This document shows positions 1 to 7,622 of a stretch of 64,000 bases of DNA, one piece after another. Position numbers and translations under genes: made by a program. The first letter of the stretch is position 1, and the number at the start of each line of letters is the position of its first letter. Origin of the DNA: Streptacidiphilus albus JL83 (lineage in GTDB: Bacteria; Actinomycetota; Actinomycetes; Streptomycetales; Streptomycetaceae); the NCBI RefSeq assembly GCF_000744705.1, contig NZ_JQML01000001.1:310001-374000 (forward strand). Direction: 5' to 3'. Below the pieces are notes generated by a model, which made no database searches, had not been told where the DNA came from, and saw only the letters and a list, made by a program, of their open reading frames with translations.

Positions 1-1
1 C

Positions 2-559
2 CTGAGCGGCCTGGTCGACTCCCCGGACGACATCGCCGAGCACTTCGTCACCGCGATGCTGCTGGAGATCCCCGACGAGGGCGACATGGTCCGGATGACC
101 GACTGCGGTCATCCCCCGCCGCTGCTGATCAGCGCGGGCCGCCTCACGCCCGTGGCCGGCTCGGACCCGGCACCACCACTGGGACTGGGCGCGATGGGAG
201 CAGGCGGCCAGCCCCTCGACACCTTCCGCTTCGGCCCCGGCGACATGATCCTCCTGTACACCGACGGGGTCGTCGAGGCGCGCGACCACCAGGGGGCCTT
301 CTACCCCCTGGCAGAGCGCGTGGCCCAGTGGGTCACGCACACCCCAGAGGTGCTGCTCCGGCACCTGCGGGAAGACCTGCTCGCCCATGCCGGCGGACGC
401 CTGGACGACGACGCGGCCGTCGTCGCCGTGCAGTACGCGGGTGCGCCGGAAATCCTCCGGGACGCCCTCCGCCAGGACGCCGCCACGCAGAATTGTCGGA
501 TGCACGTGGTGATCGACAGCGCGGAGGAGGAGTCCGGTTCCACCGGCGGCGGCGCTTAA
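2..559 (+). CDS. SpoIIE/PP2C-type serine phosphatase, C-terminal part
   Basis: The reading frame is open from the window edge, so only the last 185 residues or so are present and the start lies upstream. Three landmarks of the SpoIIE/RsbU branch of PP2C phosphatases are seen: CGHPPPLL, the metal-site strand ILLYTDGVVEARD, and the terminal LDDDAAVVAVQ. These enzymes are cytoplasmic, use two metal ions, and usually dephosphorylate anti-anti-sigma (STAS) proteins; upstream GAF, PAS or HAMP sensor domains are common in the family but cannot be seen here. The last 15 residues are Glu/Ser/Gly-rich and probably disordered. The stop is TAA, followed 29 bases later by the next gene on the same strand. 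Confidence 0.85.
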   Translation: MSGLVDSPDDIAEHFVTAMLLEIPDEGDMVRMTDCGHPPPLLISAGRLTPVAGSDPAPPLGLGAMGAGGQPLDTFRFGPGDMILLYTDGVVEARDHQGAFYPLAERVAQWVTHTPEVLLRHLREDLLAHAGGRLDDDAAVVAVQYAGAPEILRDALRQDAATQNCRMHVVIDSAEEESGSTGGGA

Positions 560-588
560 TCACTTGACCCGGTCCGTACGGTGTCCGA

Positions 589-1374
589 ATGAAGGACATG
601 CTGATCGACGAACTCCGCACCGCCTACGACGCCCAACTCCGTGGTGTCACCCCGCCCGGCGGCAACGCCCGCATCGAGCACGACGGCCCGTTGACCCGTG
701 TGGTCGGCTGGCACCGCGGCTTCGTCACGGGCCCGCGCGACCTCGGCGTGCACGGGGAGGAACTCGACACGCTCATCGCCCGGCAGCGTGACTTCTACGC
801 TGCCCGTGGCGAGGCGGTCGAGTGGAAGACCCGCGCCCACGATCTCCCCGCCGACCTCACTGACCGACTCGCCACCGCCGGCTTCGTCGCCGAGGACAGC
901 GAGACCGTGCTCATCGGCCAGTCCGCGGACCTCGCGGCCGACCCGGTCCTGCCCGACGGTGTGACCCTCCGCCGTGTCACCGCCACGTCGGACCTCCGGC
1001 GCATCGCCGCCATGGAGAGCACCGTCTGGGGCGAGGACTGGAGCTGGCTGGGCGACGACCTGGCCGCCCGGATCGAGAACGCCCCCGACGACACCGTCAT
1101 CCTCGTCGCCGAGGCAGGCACCGAAGTCGTCTGCGCCGCCTGGTTGGTGTTCAAGGACGGCGCCGACTTCGGCGGTCTCTGGGGCGGCTCGACGCTCAAG
1201 GAATGGCGCGGACAGGGCATCTACCGGGCCATGGTCGCCCACCGGGCCCAACTCGCCGTTGCCCGCGGTGTCCGCTACCTCTACGTCGACGCCTCGGTCG
1301 ACAGCGCCCCGATCCTCACCAGGCTGGGCCTGCACGCGGTCACCACGACGACACCGTACGTCTGGACGCCCTGA
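589..1374 (+). CDS. GNAT family N-acetyltransferase
   Basis: A 261-residue protein with an N-terminal region of about 120 residues and a C-terminal GNAT domain (about residues 125-255). The acetyl-CoA pyrophosphate-binding loop is seen as RGQGIYRA at residues 207-214, after the strand GLWGGST. GNAT enzymes move an acetyl group from acetyl-CoA to an amine; the substrate cannot be told from sequence. The N-terminal half may be a degenerate second GNAT fold, as in tandem-GNAT proteins, but no second pyrophosphate loop is seen. The ATG at 589 begins 29 bases after the phosphatase stop, so co-transcription is possible. Confidence 0.8.
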   Translation: MKDMLIDELRTAYDAQLRGVTPPGGNARIEHDGPLTRVVGWHRGFVTGPRDLGVHGEELDTLIARQRDFYAARGEAVEWKTRAHDLPADLTDRLATAGFVAEDSETVLIGQSADLAADPVLPDGVTLRRVTATSDLRRIAAMESTVWGEDWSWLGDDLAARIENAPDDTVILVAEAGTEVVCAAWLVFKDGADFGGLWGGSTLKEWRGQGIYRAMVAHRAQLAVARGVRYLYVDASVDSAPILTRLGLHAVTTTTPYVWTP

Positions 1375-1538
1375 CCTCGGCCGTCCTTCGGCGGCAGGGC
1401 ATCGCGGGTGTCCATCGGGGTTCGCACCGTCAGCGCGAGGTTCTTCGTGCTGACGGGCACCATGGAGGTGTCCGCTTGCAGTCTGTTGATCATGTCCTCT
1501 AGGTTCGGGCCCATGCGCGAAGTCGTCCTGGGGGGCAT

Positions 1539-2252
1539 GTGGTGACCGGCTCGCTGTTCCTGTCCGGGGGCGGCGGTGCCGAGGACTCGCTCCTGCTGGA
1601 CTCCGCGTTCGCTTCAGCCGTGGGCTCCGGACCGTTGTGGTACTGGCCCGTCGCGATGGATCCGACCGGAGTCGACTACACCGCCTGTCTGGATTGGGTG
1701 ACCGGTGTGTTCGCGCCCCTCGGAGTGGACGAGATCCACATGTGGGACGGCGCGGACGGCGAGCCGGCCGCACGCCTCGCGGAGTTCCGCGGGGTGTACA
1801 TCGGTGGCGGCAACACCTTCCGTCTGCTGGCGGTCCTTCGACGCCACGGCCTCCCACCTGCACTGCAGCGCTTCGTGGAGAACGGCGGAGCCGTCTACGG
1901 AGGAAGCGCGGGCGCGGCGGTGCTGGGTGCCGACATCACGACGGTCGCGCACCTCGATGTGGACTCCTGCCACACGACCGACCCTCGCGGCCTCGACCTG
2001 TTGGCGGGTCACGGGGTGTTCGTACACCACCGCCGGCAGGACGCGCCACGTGCGCAGGACTGGGCGAGGAGGAACGGCCGACCCGTCGTGGCCCTGGACG
2101 AGCGCGCCGGAGCAGTGCTCACGGACGGGCGGTTGACCGCCGTCGGATTCGAACCGGTGTACCTGATCGAAAATCAGGTACGGAGCCTGCAGCCGGGCGA
2201 GAGCGTCGTACTGCCACTCACGACGCCGGGCTCCCCTGCTCCGGTGGGGTGA
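1539..2252 (+). CDS. Peptidase S51 family (PepE/cyanophycinase-like) hydrolase
   Basis: A 237-residue cytoplasmic protein with the class-I-amidotransferase-like fold of peptidase family S51. The strand YIGGGNTFRLL (residues 88-98) and the nucleophile elbow GGSAGA (121-126, Ser123) are the hallmarks of alpha-aspartyl dipeptidase and cyanophycinase relatives; HH at 163-164 may supply the catalytic His. Known members hydrolyse Asp-X dipeptides or cyanophycin; the substrate here is unknown. Start is GTG at 1539 or the in-frame GTG at 1542, both just after a G-rich ribosome site. The final 35 bases overlap a decayed LuxR-type fragment on the other strand. Confidence 0.75.
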   Translation: MVTGSLFLSGGGGAEDSLLLDSAFASAVGSGPLWYWPVAMDPTGVDYTACLDWVTGVFAPLGVDEIHMWDGADGEPAARLAEFRGVYIGGGNTFRLLAVLRRHGLPPALQRFVENGGAVYGGSAGAAVLGADITTVAHLDVDSCHTTDPRGLDLLAGHGVFVHHRRQDAPRAQDWARRNGRPVVALDERAGAVLTDGRLTAVGFEPVYLIENQVRSLQPGESVVLPLTTPGSPAPVG

Positions 2253-2305
2253 CCAGTCCCAGCTCGTACGCCTTGATCACCAGGTGCACCCGGTGGCAGC
2301 GGTCC
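2218..2305 (-). pseudogene. Remnant of LuxR-type response regulator C-terminus
   Basis: Read on the minus strand, the frame encodes RVHLVIKAYELGLVTPPE, then a stop at 2218. This matches the last helix and tail of NarL/LuxR-type streptomycete response regulators (usual form RVQAVVLAYESGLV). Upstream of the first Arg-Val the similarity ends and nothing of the HTH core or receiver domain is left. The fragment overlaps the 3' end of the S51 peptidase gene. I read it as a leftover from deletion; a chance match is possible because the stretch is short. Confidence 0.4.
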
Positions 2306-2497
2306 GGCGCCGGGACGTCTGATGCGGGGCTTCGGCCGACGCCCCGGCGGGTGCTGCCGTTCGGGTGAGGACGGGCCCCGCACGGCGCTGCGGTGCCGCC
2401 CGCGGGCTCCCGAGGAGCCAGGATCGCCTCCGTACCCCGCAGTTTCGACGGTGCTGCCGACCGTGCCCATGGCGCCCCAGGCGGAAGGGAAGGGCTC

Positions 2498-3706
2498 GTG
2501 GGCAGCGGAACCGGCCCCGACGAGGCCTCGGCACGGCCGAACCGGTCCCGGGTCCGCGGGGCGATCGTCCGCAGCGGGGCCCGCACCGCGCCGGTTCGGC
2601 TGCTGATTCGCAGGGCCGTTCCGCGCCCTGGCGGCAGCGGGCGCGACCGCCCGGTGGTCCCGCCGCTGCTCCGGTCGGCGGCCGGCTACGCCTGGCGGCT
2701 GCTGGTGGTCGCGGGCGCCGCCTACGCGGGCTTCCTGCTGGTGGAACGGCTGGAGCTGATCGCCATCGCGGTGTTCGTGGCACTGGTGGTCACCTCCGTG
2801 CTGCGGCCGGTGGCGGATCGGCTGGCGCACGCGGTCCCCAGGAAGCTGGCCGTGCTGGCGGTCATCCTGGGTGCGCTGCTGCTGGTGGGCGGTCTGCTGT
2901 CGCTGATCGGCGAGGCGGTCGCAGCCCAGGCGCCGACACTGCGGGGGGAGTTCAGCAGCGGACTGGGACGGGTGGAGCGCTGGCTGGAGCGGCCGCCGTT
3001 CCATGTCGGCCCGGCGGCCCTGTCGGGTCTGCAGAAGAGCCTCGGCAACTACCTCTCCACCCATCGCGCCACCGTGGTCAGCACGGCCGTCAACGGTGCC
3101 GGGCGGGTGGTGGAGGTGGCCACCGGGGGTGCCCTGGCCCTGTTCTGTTCGGTGTTCTTCATCCACTCGGGCGACCGGATGTGGCACTGGGTCGCGCAGC
3201 AGACGCCCGGCGGAGCCCCGGTCCGGCTGGAGCGCGCGGCGAAGGCGGCCTGGCAGGCCTTCGCCGGCTACACCCGCGGGATCTTCATCGTGGCCGCCAG
3301 CAACGCGGTGATGGTCGGCGTCTCCCTGTACCTGTTGCGCGTCCCGCTCGCCCTGCCGCTGACGCTGCTGGAGTTCTTCGCCACCTTCGTCCCGCTGGTC
3401 GGCTCGCCGGTCGCGATGGCGGTCGCCGCGGTGGTGGGGCTCGCGGCGCGCGGCCCGGTGACCGCCGCGATCGTGCTGGTGCTGATCGTGGTCATCGGGC
3501 AGGTCGAGGGCCATGTGCTGCAGCCGCTGGTGATGGGCTGGGCGGTCCGGCTGCACCCGGTGGTGGTGGCGCTGTCGGTCCTCGCCGGCGGCATCCTCGC
3601 CGGGATTCCCGGCGCCGTCGTCGCCGTCCCCGTCGTCTCGGTGGCCTGGGCCGTCGTCCGTGAGCTGCGGACCGCGCCGCCCGCCGAGCGGGGGGCGGGA
3701 CGGTAG
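2498..3706 (+). CDS. AI-2E family transporter (UPF0118 membrane protein)
   Basis: A polytopic membrane protein of 402 residues. It has two hydrophobic segments near the N-terminus (around YAWRLLVVAGAAYAGFLL and ELIAIAVFVALVV), a third near VLAVILGALLLVGG, a soluble coil region, then a C-terminal membrane bundle with the family-typical phrase LEFFATFVPLVGSP and VIGQVEGHVLQPLVMG. The family was named for autoinducer-2 export but includes Na+/H+ antiporters and proteins of unknown substrate, so no substrate is assigned. I chose GTG 2498 because an AAGGGAAGGG ribosome site precedes it; an in-frame ATG at 2393 would add a 35-residue low-complexity tail. It stands between two regulator remnants. 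Confidence 0.8.
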   Translation: MGSGTGPDEASARPNRSRVRGAIVRSGARTAPVRLLIRRAVPRPGGSGRDRPVVPPLLRSAAGYAWRLLVVAGAAYAGFLLVERLELIAIAVFVALVVTSVLRPVADRLAHAVPRKLAVLAVILGALLLVGGLLSLIGEAVAAQAPTLRGEFSSGLGRVERWLERPPFHVGPAALSGLQKSLGNYLSTHRATVVSTAVNGAGRVVEVATGGALALFCSVFFIHSGDRMWHWVAQQTPGGAPVRLERAAKAAWQAFAGYTRGIFIVAASNAVMVGVSLYLLRVPLALPLTLLEFFATFVPLVGSPVAMAVAAVVGLAARGPVTAAIVLVLIVVIGQVEGHVLQPLVMGWAVRLHPVVVALSVLAGGILAGIPGAVVAVPVVSVAWAVVRELRTAPPAERGAGR

Positions 3707-3739
3707 CCACGCCGGGCAGGCGGGGGTCGGCGCCGGCAC

Positions 3740-4036
3740 CGGGGCCGGCACTTCCCCAGCAAGGAGATCCTGCTGGAGGCCGTACTGGTGCAGCACATCG
3801 ACGACCAGGCGGACGCCGCCCGGCGATGGGCGGCCGCCGCCGAGCCGGTCGCGGCGCTGTTCGGCTTCCTCCTGGACGTGGTCGCGGCGTCCCACCGGCG
3901 CAAGCACACCTGCGACGCCCTGACCACGGAGAAGAGTTGGCCGCACCCGACCCTGGCCGCCTCCTCGCGACGGTTCCGCCAGGCACTCGACGAACTGCGG
4001 GGCGACCTGCCGCCAGCGGGCACATCGCCGCCCCGG
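3740..4036 (+). pseudogene. TetR-family regulator remnant lacking the DNA-binding half
   Basis: From about 3749 the frame reads HFPSKEILLEAVLVQHIDDQ, the end of a TetR recognition helix and the start of helix 4 (usual form YHFPSKEALLEAV). About 80 further residues continue as a plausible TetR ligand domain (FLLDVVAASHRRK, SSRRFRQALDELRG). Everything before the HFPSK motif is missing: the sequence upstream is Gly/Arg-rich junk running back to the AI-2E stop at 3706. The 3' end runs out against the convergent SDR gene. It therefore looks like a regulator truncated at both ends, possibly once controlling a neighbour such as the IpdF-like SDR. Confidence 0.55.
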
Positions 4037-4867
4037 TTACGGGTGCTGACTGCTGACCGACACCACTTCGCCGGTCATGTAGGAGGAGTAGCCGCTGGCC
4101 AGGAAGACGATCACGTTGGCCACCTCCCAGGGCTCCGCGTAGCGGCCGAAGGCCTCGCCCGCGGTGAGCTCCGCCAGCAGCTCGGGGGTGGTGACCTTCA
4201 CCAGGTGCGGGTGCATGGCCAGGCTCGGGGAGACGGCGTTGACCCGCACCCCGAACTCGGCGGCCTCGATCGCGGCGCAGCGGGTCAGCGCCATCACCCC
4301 GGCCTTGGCCGCGGCGTAGTGGGACTGCCCGGCCTGGGCCCGCCAGCCCACCACCGAGGCGTTGTTGACGATGACCCCGCCCTGACCCGTCGCCCGGAAG
4401 CGGCGCAGCGCGGCGCGGGTGCAGCGCATGGTGCCGGTGAGGGTGACGTCCAGCACCTTGTCCCACTGGGCGTCGTCCATCTCCACCAGTCGGGCGGTGC
4501 CACCGAGGCCGGCGTTGTTGACCAGGATGTCCAGCCGCCCGTGCCGCTCCTCGGCCAGCGCGAGCAGCGCCCCGACCTGCTGCTCGTCGGTGACGTCGCA
4601 GGGGGCGCCGGTGACCCTGGCCGAACCGAACTCCTCGGTCAGGGCCTCGACGGTCTCCTTGAGCCGGCGGGCGTGGGCGTCGCCGAGGACGACGTCGGCG
4701 CCCTCCTCCAGGAAGCGCCGGGCGGTCGCGCCGCCGATCCCGGCCCCGGCGGCGGCCGTGATCACGGCGCTGCGGCCGGCCAGCAGCCCGTGGCCGGGCA
4801 GGTACTCGGGCGCGGACGCGGTTGCGGGCGCGGAGGCAGTGGCAGGCACGGAGGCCGGAGTGGTCAT
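4037..4867 (-). CDS. IpdF-like short-chain dehydrogenase (steroid CD-ring pathway type)
   Basis: A 276-residue SDR. Seen: Ala-rich leader (1-22), cofactor loop TAAAGAGIG (37-45), NNAG (117-120), and catalytic Ser171, Tyr184, Lys188 in the blocks NNASVVGWRAQ and QSHYAAAKAGVM. From memory, these blocks, GHGLL near the N-terminus and the ending YSSYMTGEVVSVSSQ agree closely with mycobacterial IpdF (Rv3559c), which reduces the hydroxyl-indanone CoA intermediate of cholesterol C/D-ring breakdown; other SDRs differ in these places. A perfect KstR2-type palindrome lies 124-137 bases upstream of the start, and KstR2 controls this pathway in mycobacteria. The other Ipd genes are not in the window, so the role is inferred. 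Start ATG 4867. Confidence 0.8.
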   Translation of the reverse strand: MTTPASVPATASAPATASAPEYLPGHGLLAGRSAVITAAAGAGIGGATARRFLEEGADVVLGDAHARRLKETVEALTEEFGSARVTGAPCDVTDEQQVGALLALAEERHGRLDILVNNAGLGGTARLVEMDDAQWDKVLDVTLTGTMRCTRAALRRFRATGQGGVIVNNASVVGWRAQAGQSHYAAAKAGVMALTRCAAIEAAEFGVRVNAVSPSLAMHPHLVKVTTPELLAELTAGEAFGRYAEPWEVANVIVFLASGYSSYMTGEVVSVSSQHP

Positions 4868-4990
4868 GGGCGGGTCTCCCAGGACGGGCCGAGCACCCGC
4901 TCGGCGGCGATGGTGCGCCGGAGGCCGTCATCTGCCGCTCCCGGCGCAGGCGTTCGGCCTGTCGGCGACCGACCCCCCGCACGGTAACCC

Positions 4991-5004
4991 ACCAAGCACT
5001 TGTT
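4991..5004. promoter_or_regulatory. KstR2-type palindromic operator
   Basis: The 14-base sequence ACCAAGCACTTGTT fits AnCAAGnnCTTGnT, the consensus I recall for the mycobacterial TetR regulator KstR2, at every fixed position on both strands. It lies between the PadR gene end (5044) and the IpdF-like gene start (4867), which is where a promoter for the latter should be. No kstR2 gene is seen in the window. Confidence 0.6.
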
Positions 5005-5043
5005 AGGGAGACCACCGGCGTGGTCGCCGCGGCCGCCGGACCG

Positions 5044-5655
5044 CTACCCGTCCTCGCCGCGCTCGCGCCAGACCTGTTCCAGGTCCTCCAGCATGCCCTC
5101 GGCCAGGTCCCGCTCGGCCTGGTAGTAGCGCTCGGCCCACTTCAGGGTGACCGCCGGGTAGACCCACTCCTGATGGTCCCGGGCGGCCTTGATGTCCACC
5201 TCGGCCCGACGCCGCATCTCCTCCGCGTACTCGCGGTGCTGCGCCAGCACCCCGCGCATCTGCGCCGGCTCCTGCAGGTGCCCGAGCCACAGCCGCAGCA
5301 TCGGACCGTGCTTGAGCACCATCGGCTCCACCGGGGCCTCCCGTGCCCAACCGCGCAGGGCGACCGAGCCCGCCTCGGTGATGGCGTAGATCCGCTTGGA
5401 GCGCGAGCCCGTGCCCTGGTCGACGATCCGCGAGACCGCCAGGCCGGCCGCCTCCAACCGCTTGAGCTCCCCGTAGATCTGACTGAACGAGGGACTCCAG
5501 AAGAAGAAGCCCATGCTCCGGTCGGCCCACTTCTTCAGGTCGTAACCGGAGAGCTCGCGCCCGAAGGAGAGCAGACCGAGCACCGCCCAGCTGGTCACCG
5601 GCAGGTTCGGCCGCCCGTCGACCGGGGACTCCTCGGCACCTCGCGCGTCAGCCAC
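5044..5655 (-). CDS. PadR family transcriptional regulator
   Basis: A 203-residue regulator with a PadR winged helix at about residues 20-103 (LPVTSWAVLGLLSFGRELSGYDLKKW region, then SFSQIYGELKRLEAAGLA and the wing RSKRIYAITEAG) and a C-terminal VirR-like helical dimerisation arm (about 120-200). PadR repressors release DNA upon binding small aromatic or other ligands. It is divergent from the monooxygenase operon, with 90 bases between, and an interrupted palindrome sits there, so it likely represses that operon and itself. Start is GTG at 5655. The 3' end is 176 bases ahead of the IpdF-like gene, which has its own operator. Confidence 0.85.
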   Translation of the reverse strand: MADARGAEESPVDGRPNLPVTSWAVLGLLSFGRELSGYDLKKWADRSMGFFFWSPSFSQIYGELKRLEAAGLAVSRIVDQGTGSRSKRIYAITEAGSVALRGWAREAPVEPMVLKHGPMLRLWLGHLQEPAQMRGVLAQHREYAEEMRRRAEVDIKAARDHQEWVYPAVTLKWAERYYQAERDLAEGMLEDLEQVWRERGEDG

Positions 5656-5708
5656 GGCCGAAGTCTACGTCCGGCCGCTCCGTCCCTTCCCTTCCCCAGG
5701 TATGCCTG

Positions 5709-5724
5709 TTAGGTATATGTCTAA
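5709..5724. promoter_or_regulatory. Inverted repeat, candidate PadR operator
   Basis: TTAGGTATATGTCTAA has arms TTAG/CTAA around a near-symmetric ATAT core and sits between the divergent PadR and monooxygenase starts. It is the only AT-rich palindrome in the 90-base gap and lies 10 bases upstream of the GGGAGG ribosome site at 5734-5739, a place where bound repressor would block transcription. Confidence 0.4.
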
Positions 5725-5745
5725 TCGAAATACGGGAGGTTCACC

Positions 5746-6894
5746 GTGAAGTTCTCGATGATCTTCGAGGCCCAACTCGCCGACCCCACACCCGAACGCG
5801 AGCACCAGGTCATCCGCGACTGCGTCGACCAGGCCGTCCGCGCCGAGGAGGTGGGCTTCGACCGGATCTGGGCGGTCGAGCACCACTCGCTCACCCGCTA
5901 CGCGCACATGAGCGCCTCCGAGATCTTCCTGACCTGGGTCGCCGCCCGCACCAGCCGCATCCGGATCGGCCACGGCGTGGTCACCGTGCCCTTCGGCTAC
6001 CAGCACCCGGTCCGGGTCGCCGAGCGCGCCGCCATGCTGGACGTGCTCTCCGGCGGGCGGGTCGACCTCGGCGCCGGACGCGGCGCCACCCGCCAGGAGA
6101 TGTCCATGTACGGGGTCAGCCCCGAGGACACCTACCCGCAGCTGGAGGAGGCGCTGCGGATCGTCGGCCGGGCGTGGCGGAAGGAGGAGTTCGAGTGGCA
6201 CGGCAGCATCGACATCGGTCCCGGCGCGATCCTGCCCCGCCCGGTGCAGACCCCGCACCCGCCCCTCTTCATGGCCTGCAGCAAGCACGACACCCTGCGC
6301 ACCGCCGCCGAGTACGGCGTCGGCGCGCTGGTGCTGGGCTTCGCCGGGGCCGAGGACGTCCGGCAGATGCGCAGGGTCTACGACGACGCCATCGCCGCCC
6401 GCACCGGCGAGCGCCTCGTCTCCACCGAGGTCAACGACCACTTCTCGGCCCTGTGCCCGACCGTCGTGCTCGACGACGCGGCCGAGGCCTACCGGATCGG
6501 CACGCGCGGTCAGCGCTTCTTCGCCGAGTCCATCGCCCACTGGTACGGCGACGGCCCGCTCCCCTCCGAGGACACCGAGGACGTCGACAACGCCGCCGAG
6601 ATGACGCACCGCGCCGAGGACCTGGTCGCCAGGCTGCACGAGGCCGACATCCCGGTCCGTCCCCAGGAAACCGGCATCCTCAACACCGACCACGCCTACG
6701 GCGACGCCGACACCGCCATCGCCTACGTCGAGCGGCTGCGCGAGATCGGCGTGGACGAGGTCATGTGCCTGATCCAGATGGGCACCGTCCCGCAGGAGGC
6801 GTGCCTGGAGACCATCCGCCAGTGGGGCGAGAAGGTCATCCCGCACTTCCGCGCCGAGGAGCGGACGGCCACGGAGCAGGGGGCAGGCGCATGA
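5746..6894 (+). CDS. LLM class flavin-dependent monooxygenase
   Basis: A 382-residue protein of the bacterial-luciferase superfamily (TIM barrel binding FMNH2 supplied by a reductase). Landmarks: the N-terminal MKFSMIFEAQL strand, EEVGFDRIWAVEHH (the EHH triad typical of the family), RIRIGHGVVTVPFGYQHP, the GGRVDLGAGRG phosphate-binding loop, and PHPPLFMACS. Members oxidise ketones, nitriloacetate, alkanes, steroid or terpenoid intermediates and others; the substrate is not readable. GTG start at 5746 follows GGGAGG by six bases. Its stop overlaps the next start by ATGA, so it heads a three-gene operon with an SDR and a hydrolase, the classic order alcohol oxidation, oxygenation, ester or lactone cleavage. 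Confidence 0.85.
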   Translation: MKFSMIFEAQLADPTPEREHQVIRDCVDQAVRAEEVGFDRIWAVEHHSLTRYAHMSASEIFLTWVAARTSRIRIGHGVVTVPFGYQHPVRVAERAAMLDVLSGGRVDLGAGRGATRQEMSMYGVSPEDTYPQLEEALRIVGRAWRKEEFEWHGSIDIGPGAILPRPVQTPHPPLFMACSKHDTLRTAAEYGVGALVLGFAGAEDVRQMRRVYDDAIAARTGERLVSTEVNDHFSALCPTVVLDDAAEAYRIGTRGQRFFAESIAHWYGDGPLPSEDTEDVDNAAEMTHRAEDLVARLHEADIPVRPQETGILNTDHAYGDADTAIAYVERLREIGVDEVMCLIQMGTVPQEACLETIRQWGEKVIPHFRAEERTATEQGAGA

Positions 6895-7622
6895 GCCCGC
6901 TCGACGGCAGGGTGGCGGTGGTCACCGGTGCGGCGCGCGGCCAGGGAGCCGCCGAGGCGCGGATGCTGGCCGAGGCCGGCGCCCGGGTCGTCCTCACCGA
7001 CGTGCTGGAGGAGGAGGGCCGGGCCGTCGCCGCCGGGATCGGCGAGGACGGCCTGTTCCTCCGGCACGACGTGACCGACTCCGCCCAGTGGGGCCGGGTG
7101 GTCGCCGAGGCCGTCGCCCGCTTCGGCCGGCTCGACGTCCTGGTCAACAACGCCGGCATCTGGCACGCCACGCCGATCGAGAGCGAGACCGAGGCCGCCC
7201 TCGACCGGCTGCTGCGGGTCAACCTGCACGGGCCCTTCCTCGGCATCCAGGCCGTCGTGCCGGCCATGCGCGCGGTCGGCGGCGGATCGGTGGTGAACAT
7301 CTCCTCGGTCGCCGGGATCGTCGGCATCAGGGGCCACACCGCCTACGGATCCAGCAAGTTCGCCCTCCGCGGCCTCACCAGGTCGGCGGCCCTGGACCTG
7401 GCGGAGGACCGGATCAGGGTCAACTCCGTCCACCCCGGCGTCATCGACACCCCCATGGTCGCCGGGGCGATCGGGGCCGGGGGCGGTTGGCAGCACATCC
7501 CGCTCTCCCGGCCCGGGGCCTCCGACGAGGTCGCCGCCATGGTGCTCTTCCTCGCCTCGGACGCGTCCAGCTACGTCACCGGGGCGGAGTTCGTCGTGGA
7601 CGGGGGGATGACCGCCAGGTGA
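6891..7622 (+). CDS. SDR family oxidoreductase, hydroxysteroid dehydrogenase-like
   Basis: A 243-residue classical SDR with TGAARGQG (12-19), Asp37 after the second strand (predicts NAD over NADP), NNAG (86-89), Ser138/139, and Tyr152-x3-Lys156. The phrases AARGQGAAEARMLAEAGA and VNSVHPGVIDTPM place it among the 3-alpha/20-beta-hydroxysteroid and cyclic-alcohol dehydrogenases. It likely interconverts an alcohol and ketone that is substrate of the partner monooxygenase. It is coupled at both ends by 4-base overlaps (ATGA with the monooxygenase, GTGA with the hydrolase). Confidence 0.85.
   Translation: MSPLDGRVAVVTGAARGQGAAEARMLAEAGARVVLTDVLEEEGRAVAAGIGEDGLFLRHDVTDSAQWGRVVAEAVARFGRLDVLVNNAGIWHATPIESETEAALDRLLRVNLHGPFLGIQAVVPAMRAVGGGSVVNISSVAGIVGIRGHTAYGSSKFALRGLTRSAALDLAEDRIRVNSVHPGVIDTPMVAGAIGAGGGWQHIPLSRPGASDEVAAMVLFLASDASSYVTGAEFVVDGGMTAR

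Noticed and set aside
1281-1538. Minus-strand 85-codon frame (with NLEDMINRLQADTSMVPVST) partly in the gap after the GNAT gene
   Set aside because: Less shadow-like than most, but no ribosome site or known family and it overlaps the GNAT gene; may be a remnant, not called.
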